Of a DNA stretch of 64,000 nucleotides, positions 42,887 through 50,213 are shown piece by piece. Numbering within the stretch: position 1 is the first letter of the stretch; the number at the start of each line of letters is the position of its first letter. Under the pieces are notes generated by a model. The model did no database searches. It was not told the origin of the DNA and saw nothing but the letters and a program-made list of their open reading frames with translations. The DNA comes from Terribacillus saccharophilus. GTDB taxonomy: Bacteria; Bacillota; Bacilli; Bacillales; Amphibacillaceae. A program made the position numbers and the translations under genes. The DNA is taken from NCBI RefSeq assembly GCF_002272075.1, contig NZ_NPBJ01000032.1, positions 1 through 64,000 of the forward strand, written 5' to 3'.

Positions 42887-44893
42887 TCAAGCTGCTTCCA
42901 GCTCATTCTCTTTTTTCGGTCTGTGCTGCAGATTAGATACAATCCATCCGATAACACCGACAACAACTAGATAAATCAACAGATCCACAAGCTGATTACC
43001 TAGCACCGACCAATTACCGAGCGTGATCGCTTCCTGCAAGCTATGCAAGGAATGTGCCATCGGCAAGTATTGCCCAACAGATGCCAATGCAGACACAGAC
43101 AACTCACTCGGGAAGGTTCCGCCACAGGTTGCCAGCTGAACGACTAACAGCACAATGGCCAGCAGTTTCCCTAGGTTTCCGAATAACGTCACGAGCGTAA
43201 GAATGATCGTCATGACCGTCATAGACACGATGATACTGGACAAGAAGAACAATGGAATACTCTTCACATCAACTTGGAATCCGAACAAGAAGATTAGATC
43301 GAGTATAACTGCTTGCACAATTGCCACAACGTATACCAATGTTAATTTACTGAAGAACTGTACCGTACCGGATACTTGCATATCCTGTCTTCTGCCAAGC
43401 GGTAGGATGTTGGCTGCCATCAAACCACCAACAAACAAAGCAAGTGACAAGAAGTACGGCGCAATGCCGACGCCATAGTTCGGTACATCTGACAGTTGTT
43501 TTTCAGTCAGCTTAACCGGATCAGCGAACATAGTAGTCAGTGCATCACTAGACTGAATGTTACTTGTTTTGTCAGCCGCATCCTGCAGGCTGGTCGCAAG
43601 CTCACTTGAGCCATCGGACAGCTTACTCATACCGTCGTCAAGCTGTGCTGCTCCATCTGACAGTTCATTTGTACCAGAAGCCAGCTGCGTTGCACCACTC
43701 TGCAAGGATCCGAAGCCTTCCGTATAATCATTAAAGCCATTATTCAAATCTGTTGCGCCGCTGGCTAATTTATCTGCTCCGCTGACAGCTGAACCTAGTT
43801 TCTCGTTGAAAGTGTCCATACCATCTGCTAACTTCTGCTCGCTTCCAGCCAGCTTATCCGCACCTTCACCGAGCTGCTGCTGACCGTCTGCTAATTTAGC
43901 AGATGCGTCCGCCAGCTGATCAGATGCAGCTGCTATTTGCTGGAATGTCTTATCGTCTTTAAGCTCTGGATGTTCTTTCATATATGATGCAACCAGTTTG
44001 CTCAAGTCTTCAGATCCAGACGTGAACGAGTCCTGGCTATCCGAAAGTTTATCACTTTGAGCTTTCCAATCAGCCAAGCCATCTGCTACCTTATCTGTAT
44101 TCGTCTGTAAGGAGGATGCTCCTTCATCCAATTGACCTAAACCGCTCGCCAAATCAGATGCACCTGTATGCAGACTGCCGATGCCATCAGAAAGTTTGCC
44201 TTCAGCACCTGCCAACTGGTCAGCGCCGTCTGCTAAGTCGGACGCACCAGTTTTCACATCACCGATACCATTTTGCAGATCTTTCATACCGCTCTGCTCA
44301 TCTGTAATCCCTTTATTGAGATCACCTGCTCCATCACCGGCATCCTGTAATCCGTCTGCTACTTCATGGAAGCTTGTGAACACACTGTCAGCATACGATT
44401 TCGTAATGCTGCTAGCCAATTTTGTTTTCATTTCTTCCATCGCAGAAGAACTGATCTGTGCAGCTACAAAGTTTTTCCCTGGGTTGACTTCATACGTAAG
44501 CTCCGCTTGTTCGGGTTTGTCATCCATCAAGGTTGTCACTTTTTTAGAAAAGTCTTTCGGGATGGTCACTTTCATATAATACTTGCCATCATCCAGTCCA
44601 TCTTCTGCCTTCTGGTCTGAAACGAAATCGAAGTCCAGCGCCTTGCTTTTCTTCAATTCTTTAATAAAATCATCACCTGCATGCATCTCTTCCCCATCCA
44701 TGCTGGCTCCATCATCCTGGTTAACCACTGCCACTGGTAAATCTTCGATATGACCATATGGATCCCAGTAACCGCCGAGGAACAGCGAAGCGTAAATGAC
44801 TGGAATAATCAACAAGAAAATAAGTGCGATTCGCCCATGCTTATGCTGAAACATCCGCTTTATATCAAAAAAGCCTAATTTTAATCCTTTCAT
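42887..44893 (-). CDS. YhgE/Pip-family membrane protein with tandem heptad-like repeats
   Basis: Protein of about 668 residues with one N-terminal membrane helix (about 20-40) and five or six C-terminal ones (about 490-655), an ABC-2-permease-like layout. A large extracellular region lies between. From about residue 185 to 465 it is a coiled-coil of many units of the form L-x-D/S-G-x-x-x-L-x-x-G (DGADQLAGAEGKLSDGIGSL and similar). B. subtilis YhgE and lactococcal Pip (phage infection protein) are relatives. The ATG at 44893 is used: GGTGAGGG precedes it, and the longer reading lacks a site. It is divergent from a LysR gene that may control it. Confidence 0.88.
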   Translation of the reverse strand: MKGLKLGFFDIKRMFQHKHGRIALIFLLIIPVIYASLFLGGYWDPYGHIEDLPVAVVNQDDGASMDGEEMHAGDDFIKELKKSKALDFDFVSDQKAEDGLDDGKYYMKVTIPKDFSKKVTTLMDDKPEQAELTYEVNPGKNFVAAQISSSAMEEMKTKLASSITKSYADSVFTSFHEVADGLQDAGDGAGDLNKGITDEQSGMKDLQNGIGDVKTGASDLADGADQLAGAEGKLSDGIGSLHTGASDLASGLGQLDEGASSLQTNTDKVADGLADWKAQSDKLSDSQDSFTSGSEDLSKLVASYMKEHPELKDDKTFQQIAAASDQLADASAKLADGQQQLGEGADKLAGSEQKLADGMDTFNEKLGSAVSGADKLASGATDLNNGFNDYTEGFGSLQSGATQLASGTNELSDGAAQLDDGMSKLSDGSSELATSLQDAADKTSNIQSSDALTTMFADPVKLTEKQLSDVPNYGVGIAPYFLSLALFVGGLMAANILPLGRRQDMQVSGTVQFFSKLTLVYVVAIVQAVILDLIFLFGFQVDVKSIPLFFLSSIIVSMTVMTIILTLVTLFGNLGKLLAIVLLVVQLATCGGTFPSELSVSALASVGQYLPMAHSLHSLQEAITLGNWSVLGNQLVDLLIYLVVVGVIGWIVSNLQHRPKKENELEAA

Positions 44894-45019
44894 AATTTCC
44901 CTCACCTTTACTTTGTGAAATATTGAGCATCTAAATAGCATAACGGCTCTGATGCATAATGTATAATATATATATCATTATAAATAATAGCTTTTAGACT
45001 ATCCGAAAGAAGGATGAAC

Positions 45020-45943
45020 GTGGAATTACTACAGCTGCACTATTTTATAAAAGTTGCCGAACTAGAGCACATGACACATGCTGCAGAAGCATTGAACATC
45101 GCACAGCCCTCACTCAGTAAAGCAATCAGCCGCTTGGAGGAAGACTTAGGAGTAAAGCTATTCGAGCGATACAACCGACAAATTAAATTGAATGAGAACG
45201 GCAAGATATTTCTCCGACGCGTTGATGCTGCCCTTCATGAGCTGCAAGAAGCACGACGGGAACTGAATGAAACAAATCAGAAAGCTGATCATACAATTCG
45301 GCTTTCCGTTACGATCCCACGTGTATTACCTGATCTAATCAGCGGGTTCCTAAAGGAAGAGTCTCAGGTCCACTTCAAGCAATACGTACAGTCCGTGCCT
45401 TTAATGACAGAGAAGCTGCGCAGCGGTGAGCTCGATTTCTGCATCTCCTCCGTTCCGATTCAAGCTGAGGATATCAAGTGGCAGCCGCTCATGACTGAAG
45501 AGATACTGTTGATTGCTCCTCCCGGTCACTGGCTTGAAACAAAAAGCTATATCTCCCTACATGAGCTTCGTGATGAAGCCTTTGTCAGCATGAATGAAGG
45601 CTATGGCATCCGAAATTTAACGGACAATTATTGTAAGCTAGCCGGTTTCCAGCCTCATATTGCCTTTGAAGGAGACGAACCCGGTGTCATTGGAGAACTG
45701 GTAAACAAGGGCCTAGGTATAGCTTTCATCCCGTCCGTTTCATTAATTGGAAATAAAACCGCCCACTTACCTGTTATTCGACTGCAGGATCCTATCAGTG
45801 AACGTACAATCGGCTTGGCTTGGTCCACCAGAAGATATCTTAGCCCAATAGCAGAGAAATTCCAGGATTTCTTGTCTGATTACTTTACAGTCTTAGAAGA
45901 AGAATTGCGCAAAACAGCAGCTCTCCGAAGCAGCGAAACATAA
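45020..45943 (+). CDS. LysR-family transcriptional regulator
   Basis: Regulator of about 307 residues. An N-terminal winged helix-turn-helix (about 1-60; ELLQLHYFIKVAELEHMTHA and IAQPSLSKAISRLEEDLG) is followed by a periplasmic-binding-protein-like effector domain (about 90-295). The start is taken as GTG at 45020, 6 nt after AAGG; an ATG two codons upstream is nearly on that site. Divergently placed LysR genes usually control their neighbour, here the YhgE/Pip gene. Effector unknown. Confidence 0.88.
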   Translation: MELLQLHYFIKVAELEHMTHAAEALNIAQPSLSKAISRLEEDLGVKLFERYNRQIKLNENGKIFLRRVDAALHELQEARRELNETNQKADHTIRLSVTIPRVLPDLISGFLKEESQVHFKQYVQSVPLMTEKLRSGELDFCISSVPIQAEDIKWQPLMTEEILLIAPPGHWLETKSYISLHELRDEAFVSMNEGYGIRNLTDNYCKLAGFQPHIAFEGDEPGVIGELVNKGLGIAFIPSVSLIGNKTAHLPVIRLQDPISERTIGLAWSTRRYLSPIAEKFQDFLSDYFTVLEEELRKTAALRSSET

Positions 45944-46001
45944 GGAAGAGGTTTTTAGGAGATTAACGCAGAACTGTAGAAAAAAGGAGGGATGACTGAC
46001 T

Positions 46002-46484
46002 GTGAAGAAACGTCAGGAGATATTGCTCGGACAACTGAAAACTTATCGTACAGAACTTTTGCAAGTAGCTAAAAGCTTCACCCAAGAAGAGACAGACATT
46101 ATTCCGCATGGTTTTCGGAATAATGTCAGATGGAATTTGGGGCATGTTTTTCTGGATCAATATTTATGGATCCAAGCATTATCTAAAGAAGAACCACCAA
46201 TTCCAGATGGATTTAAGGAATGGTTTGGATTTGGTACTACCCCTGCTGATTTTACTGAGAAGACTCCCGCATATACTGATCTAATAACCTTCCTGGAAGC
46301 ACAGCCCGATCAGATTAGTGAGATGTATCGCGACCGTCTTGATGAAGAATATCCCGCAATCGATATGGGAATGCAGACAATCGAGCAGGTTCTAATCAGG
46401 ACGATATTCCATGAAGGGATGCATCTACAGGCAATTATTTCTATTAAAAAAGCATTAAAAAACCAAGCAGCACAAACGAAATAG
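46002..46484 (+). CDS. DinB-family protein
   Basis: Four-helix-bundle protein of 160 residues in the DinB/YfiT-like group. The three metal-binding histidines of the fold appear as WNLGHVFLDQYLW near residue 48 and FHEGMHLQAI near residue 140. These proteins bind a divalent metal and some transfer bacillithiol or related thiols; most have unknown substrates. It starts at GTG about 10 nt after GGAGG. It lies 58 nt after the LysR gene and 75 nt before an Rrf2-type gene that has its own promoter. Confidence 0.82.
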   Translation: MKKRQEILLGQLKTYRTELLQVAKSFTQEETDIIPHGFRNNVRWNLGHVFLDQYLWIQALSKEEPPIPDGFKEWFGFGTTPADFTEKTPAYTDLITFLEAQPDQISEMYRDRLDEEYPAIDMGMQTIEQVLIRTIFHEGMHLQAIISIKKALKNQAAQTK

Positions 46485-46494
46485 CTGTCTTATT

Positions 46495-46544
46495 GTTGAC
46501 TACCTGTTCATTTAAAGATATTATAGACTCATCGAATCTACAAT
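46495..46544 (+). promoter_or_regulatory. Promoter and candidate operator of the Rrf2-type gene
   Basis: -35 TTGACT (46496-46501) and -10 TATTAT (46519-46524) have a 17-nt spacer. The -10 lies inside a 34-nt element (46511-46544) that recurs in inverted orientation before the next gene at 47015-47048, with 28 of 34 positions identical. This suggests autoregulation. Confidence 0.55.
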
Positions 46545-46559
46545 AAAGAGGGTGAGACA

Positions 46560-47000
46560 TTGAAATATTCCAAAGCAACTAACTATGCCCTCCATACAAT
46601 TGCATATCTAGGTTTACTGCCTTCGGGAAAAGCAATCGGTGTTAAACCTTTGGCCGAAATACAGAAGGTGTCTCCTACCTACCTTTCAAAAGTTTTAACG
46701 ACTCTCGTCAAAGCTGGGCTGATTGTTTCTGCCCCCGGTGTAAAAGGCGGCTATAGATTGATAAAGGGCGTTGAGGACATTACTTTTCTGGATGTTGTGC
46801 AAGCAGTGGAAGGATTGAATCCGTTATTCCACTGCAGCTTGGATAACCATGTACACGACAATGAAAATTGCTTCATTCAGCAAACCATGAACGAAGCTGA
46901 GAAAAAGATGGAAGACCACTTGCATTCCCAAACGATTGCACAAGTACTTAAAAAAATCGACCAACGCGTTTCGGATTATCTTAAATCTGAAGCAGGTTGA
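46560..47000 (+). CDS. Rrf2-family regulator with two cysteines
   Basis: Winged-helix regulator of 146 residues, related to YwnA/IscR-type proteins. The DNA-reading region shows IQKVSPTYLSKVLTTLVKAG and the wing APGVKGGYRLIKG. Cys92 and Cys104 (FHCSLD and ENCFIQ) are the only cysteines in the C-terminal part. This is one fewer than an iron-sulfur-binding IscR/NsrR site, so a thiol or disulfide switch is an alternative. It starts at TTG behind AGAGGGTGAG. The gene directly downstream encodes a thioredoxin-reductase-like enzyme with a matching promoter element. Confidence 0.87.
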   Translation: MKYSKATNYALHTIAYLGLLPSGKAIGVKPLAEIQKVSPTYLSKVLTTLVKAGLIVSAPGVKGGYRLIKGVEDITFLDVVQAVEGLNPLFHCSLDNHVHDNENCFIQQTMNEAEKKMEDHLHSQTIAQVLKKIDQRVSDYLKSEAG

Positions 47001-47014
47001 TTTTTTTTACACCA

Positions 47015-47048
47015 ATTGTAGATATAAATAGTCTTTAATATCTTTAAA
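47015..47048 (-). promoter_or_regulatory. Mirrored copy of the Rrf2 promoter element before the reductase gene
   Basis: On the minus strand this 34-nt segment starts TTTAAAGATATTA and ends ATCTACAAT, the same blocks at the same spacing as 46511-46544 on the plus strand. It lies in the 68-nt gap and ends 20 nt before the ATG, overlapping the likely -10 (TATAAA) of the reductase gene. Confidence 0.55.
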
Positions 47049-47068
47049 ATAAAAAGGAGGAATTAATT

Positions 47069-47971
47069 ATGTTGGATTGCGCTATTATCGGCGGTGGACC
47101 TGCTGGCTTGAATGCAGCACTTGTATTAGGAAGAGCCCGGAGAAATATCGTACTCTTTGACAATGGAAAACCAAGAAATGCAGTAACACAGGAATCGCAT
47201 GGTTTTATTACGAGAGATGGGATATCTCCTTCTAAGTTTCGAGAATTTGCGCACGAAGATTTGAAAAAGTATCCATCCATTGCAATAGAGGATGCAGAAA
47301 TCGCGGAAATCAAAAGACTAAGCGATACTACCTTTCAATTAATGGCTAGGAATGGCGATATTCATACGACTAAAAAAGTCATCCTCGCAACAGGTCTGAA
47401 GGAAACCTTACCAGATGTCCCCGATATCCATGGCTATTACGGCAAAAGTCTCTTCAGCTGCCCTTATTGCGATGGCTGGGAATTAAGAGACAAGCCTTTA
47501 ATTGTGCTTTCCGAAAATAAATACGCCGTCCATATGGCGAAAACACTTTCTCAGTGGAGCAAGGATTTGATTGTCTGCACCAATGGACATTCTGTAATCG
47601 AAGAAGCAGAAGCACAGCTGCTTAAAAAGCATGGAATACGCATCATAGAAGAAAGGATCAAACAGTTGCATGGTAATGATGGCCAATTGGAACAAGTTAC
47701 TTTTGCAGATGGAACCAAAATAGAACGATCAGGTGGAATCGTTACAACTGAACTGGAACAATCCCACTCCTTCATCTCTTCTCTTGGTTGCGATAGCACG
47801 CAAAATGGCGGCATCCTTGTCGACGATTTTGGCAGGACTACTGTTGAAGGCGTGTATGCAGCTGGAGAAGCATCTAACAACGGTCCATCTCAACTAATTA
47901 TTGCAGCAGCACACGGAAGCCGAGCAGCTGCCGGCGTAAATAGTGATTTAACCATGGAAGCATTTCAATAA
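47069..47971 (+). CDS. Thioredoxin-reductase-like FAD-dependent oxidoreductase
   Basis: Flavoprotein of 300 residues with the two-domain thioredoxin-reductase fold. FAD motif CAIIGGGPAGLNAAL is at the N-terminus. The redox pair is CPYC (Cys131, Cys134; context FSCPYCDGWELRD) rather than the CATC of TrxB. The closing FAD segment is VEGVYAAGEASN. The expected second dinucleotide motif is degenerate: PLIVLSENKYAVHMAKTL stands where GGGDSA would be, so NADPH use may be lost or changed. It follows the Rrf2 gene. It may be a disulfide oxidoreductase or dithiol oxidase; substrate unknown. Confidence 0.85.
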   Translation: MLDCAIIGGGPAGLNAALVLGRARRNIVLFDNGKPRNAVTQESHGFITRDGISPSKFREFAHEDLKKYPSIAIEDAEIAEIKRLSDTTFQLMARNGDIHTTKKVILATGLKETLPDVPDIHGYYGKSLFSCPYCDGWELRDKPLIVLSENKYAVHMAKTLSQWSKDLIVCTNGHSVIEEAEAQLLKKHGIRIIEERIKQLHGNDGQLEQVTFADGTKIERSGGIVTTELEQSHSFISSLGCDSTQNGGILVDDFGRTTVEGVYAAGEASNNGPSQLIIAAAHGSRAAAGVNSDLTMEAFQ

Positions 47972-47975
47972 TCTT

Positions 47976-47999
47976 AAGCCCTCCAGTTCGAGGGCTTTT
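47976..47999 (+). terminator. Terminator after the reductase gene
   Basis: AAGCCCTC and GAGGGCTT arms with a 6-nt loop, followed by T residues. Confidence 0.8.
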
Positions 48000-48023
48000 A
48001 CTTACTTGGTTGCTGTGAAAGGA

Positions 48024-48347
48024 CTATTTACTAACTTCTATCAAAAAGATTTTCTCTTCAAATTCGCCGCGCTCTTCTTTCTTTTGCTTACGCGCGTATT
48101 CGATATCTTCTAATGATATATCCTTTGCATCAAGGAGAGCGTGCAGCACCTCCAATAAATCAGCCGCTTCTTCTACAACTTCATTATGTTCCTCTGCTTT
48201 CAAAATTTCGTTAGCTTCCTCTAACAGTTTAAGCCTCAATTCTTCTACATATCTATCTTTATCAAGAACTTTAGTCTTAGGTACTTTCCCTGCTTGCTGA
48301 ATAATGGCTGGAATATGATCACGCACAAGCTTGTTGTAAGTTGGCAT
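48024..48347 (-). CDS. MazG-like nucleotide pyrophosphohydrolase
   Basis: Small all-alpha NTP-pyrophosphatase-like protein of 107 residues. The metal-binding helix pair is seen as ELRLKLLEEANEIL and EVVEEAADLLEVLHALLD (E-E-x-x-E / E-x-x-D pattern). The N-terminus NKLVRDHIPAII is typical of the phosphoribosyl-ATP pyrophosphohydrolase-like subgroup. It probably hydrolyses a (d)NTP or related nucleotide. GGAAGGGAAG precedes the ATG. It lies downstream of the RpiR gene on the same strand, 21 nt away. Confidence 0.8.
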   Translation of the reverse strand: MPTYNKLVRDHIPAIIQQAGKVPKTKVLDKDRYVEELRLKLLEEANEILKAEEHNEVVEEAADLLEVLHALLDAKDISLEDIEYARKQKKEERGEFEEKIFLIEVSK

Positions 48348-48368
48348 ACTTATCTTCCCTTCCGTATA

Positions 48369-49151
48369 TTAGGACTTTCCTGCGCGAATGGCATAAGCAT
48401 CTAACAGTATTCTGGAAATCACCTGAAGCGGAAGTCTCGACCTAACCTCATAATCCGGGAAATAAGATGTTTCTGACTTGTAGCCAGTTAGCGTTAATTC
48501 AGCTAACGACGCGAGTGGACTGTTTTTGTTACAAGTCAAAGCAATCATACTTGTATCATTTTGCTGGCAGCTTTTTGCCGCATCCACTAGTTCTTCGGTA
48601 TACCCATTTAGAGAAACAAAAATGACTAGATCTCCTTCTTCCAGCCTCTTACTTTTCGTGCGGATGATATTTGGATCATCATGCAGTTCCGCATATTTAT
48701 TCAGCAGCTGCAGTTTCACTTCCATTTCCTTTGCGATCAGCTCCGAAAAACCTCGTGCAAATAATATGACTCGCTTGCTATGACGGATTTTTTGTACGGT
48801 ATCTTCTATTAAACCGCTATTCAGCATTTCGATTGTTCGCATCACCTCTTGTTCATTCTTTAAGATGGCATCTTTTATTTCTTCATCCACTTGTTCAATG
48901 ATTGAAAAGTTTGGATTCTGATCATTCTCATCCTTCAGCCGAATCTTAAAATCGGTAAACCCGTTATAACCAAGTTTTTTCATTGTACGGACAATGGTAG
49001 CCGTGGAAACATTTGCATCTTCACTTAACCGTACGATGGATATCTTAGGAATTGTATTGAGATTTTCCCTTATATAACGGATTAAATATAGCTCCGCCTC
49101 ACTCATCTTCTCTGTATGCTGGCTGACCCGCGTCAAAAAGGTCTCATTCAT
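48369..49151 (-). CDS. MurR/RpiR-family regulator of the ketohexose operon
   Basis: Regulator of 260 residues. An N-terminal helix-turn-helix (about 1-77; SIVRLSEDANVSTATIVRTM) is followed by a SIS sugar-phosphate-binding domain (about 115-245; VILFARGFSELIAKEME, GDLVIFVSLNGYTEELVDAA). It is divergent from the kinase-PTS-aldolase operon, whose intermediate (a hexulose phosphate) is the natural ligand. The shared promoter region carries a perfect cre and the palindrome at 49200-49214. Confidence 0.88.
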   Translation of the reverse strand: MNETFLTRVSQHTEKMSEAELYLIRYIRENLNTIPKISIVRLSEDANVSTATIVRTMKKLGYNGFTDFKIRLKDENDQNPNFSIIEQVDEEIKDAILKNEQEVMRTIEMLNSGLIEDTVQKIRHSKRVILFARGFSELIAKEMEVKLQLLNKYAELHDDPNIIRTKSKRLEEGDLVIFVSLNGYTEELVDAAKSCQQNDTSMIALTCNKNSPLASLAELTLTGYKSETSYFPDYEVRSRLPLQVISRILLDAYAIRAGKS

Positions 49152-49164
49152 GACGATTCCCCCG

Positions 49165-49178
49165 TGTAAACGTTTACT
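49165..49178 (+). promoter_or_regulatory. cre site in the ketohexose operon control region
   Basis: TGTAAACGTTTACT fits the cre consensus at every position and is nearly palindromic. It lies 13 nt upstream of the RpiR start and about 100 nt before the kinase gene, so it can affect both directions. Confidence 0.75.
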
Positions 49179-49199
49179 AATATTGTAGCGAAATCAGTG

Positions 49200-49214
49200 A
49201 ATGTTGAAAACATT
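49200..49214. promoter_or_regulatory. Candidate RpiR operator
   Basis: AATGTTGAAAACATT, 6-nt inverted arms around GAA, between the divergent RpiR and kinase genes. It overlaps a second cre-like sequence TGAAAACATTTACA (49205-49218), which lacks the central CG, so an RpiR site is the likelier reading. Confidence 0.45.
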
Positions 49215-49274
49215 TACATCGAAAGGCATGCCATAATTAATTTGTAAGAAAAACACAGATAGGCAGTGATGCGG

Positions 49275-50213
49275 ATGATTTATACATGCACGATGAATCC
49301 AGCGATCGATCTTTTCTCAGAGTTTACCTCTTTTGATCCTTTCGTCGTAAACAGAAGCATATTTGAAGAGTATCAGCCGAATGGAAAAGCTATCAATATA
49401 TCATTTATGTTGAAGAAGCTTGGCATTTCCAATATGGCAACCGGATTCCTAGGCGGTTTTACCGGAGATTTCATTGAACAAGAGCTTGAAGCCTCCGGAA
49501 TTGAAACCGCATTCATAAAAGTGGATGGCATAACGCGTATTAACACTTTCATCCGCGAGAACAGCATGGAATACAAGGCGGTAAACAGAGGACCAGTCAT
49601 CTCGCAGCAGGCACAAGAGCTGCTGATCGAACAAATAAGGAACCTTAAAAGTGGTGATTGGCTCTTTGTCTCAGGCAGTCTTCCCCAAGGCATTGATGAC
49701 CAAATCCATATCGAGATTGCTAAGATTGCTCATCAGCTAGGAGTTAAACTGGTGCTTGATATCAGTTCTCCCGTTTTACTGGATTGTCTCGCTTACGAGC
49801 CTTATCTCATTAAGCCGAATGATGAAGAAATAGCCAATTGGTTCAATATCCCGGATCATACAGATCGTGCAGAACTGCAAAAAGCTGCAGAACAGTTGCT
49901 GGAGCGTGGCGCTCAGCGTGTCCTCTTATCATGCGGCGCCCAAGGTGCCTTGTACTGTGACAGCACACAGGAGTTAGCTGTAAACGCTCCTTCAGGCAAG
50001 ATAGTGAACACTGCCTGTGCTGGTGACACGATGCTCGCTGCATTTGCTGGCAGATTAATGCTCGGGGATTCCGAAGAAGAAGCCTTGGTTTATGCAACAG
50101 CTGCTGGCTCTTCTACAGCTTTCACATCAGGTTTATCTGACCTTAGTGATATTCCTTACTTGGCAGGTCAAATCCAAATAAAGAGAAAATGGGGTGTAAA
50201 GAATGACGTATAG
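49275..50213 (+). CDS. 1-phosphofructokinase / tagatose-1-phosphate kinase
   Basis: PfkB-family (FruK/LacC-type) kinase of about 312 residues. It opens with the family start MIYTCTMNPAIDLF and has the anion-hole/catalytic motif NTACAGDTMLAAFAGRL near residue 250, plus the N-terminal NGKAINISFMLKKLG. The start is uncertain: ATG codons at 49269 and 49275 compete behind a weak AGG, and the second gives the usual family N-terminus. It overlaps the PTS gene by 11 nt. With LacD in the operon, phosphorylation of tagatose-1-phosphate (made by the PTS) to the 1,6-bisphosphate is the most coherent role. Fructose-1-phosphate is the alternative. Confidence 0.85.
   Translation: MIYTCTMNPAIDLFSEFTSFDPFVVNRSIFEEYQPNGKAINISFMLKKLGISNMATGFLGGFTGDFIEQELEASGIETAFIKVDGITRINTFIRENSMEYKAVNRGPVISQQAQELLIEQIRNLKSGDWLFVSGSLPQGIDDQIHIEIAKIAHQLGVKLVLDISSPVLLDCLAYEPYLIKPNDEEIANWFNIPDHTDRAELQKAAEQLLERGAQRVLLSCGAQGALYCDSTQELAVNAPSGKIVNTACAGDTMLAAFAGRLMLGDSEEEALVYATAAGSSTAFTSGLSDLSDIPYLAGQIQIKRKWGVKNDV

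Noticed and set aside
43500-44350. Repeated nucleotide blocks that might suggest a CRISPR array or tandem DNA repeat
   Set aside because: The periodicity is at the protein level (heptad-like coiled-coil of the YhgE/Pip protein), with variable codons and no constant repeat/spacer structure.
49205-49218. Second cre site in the kinase-PTS control region
   Set aside because: It lacks the central CG required in cre (TGAAAACATTTACA) and is better explained as part of the AATGTT/AACATT palindrome.
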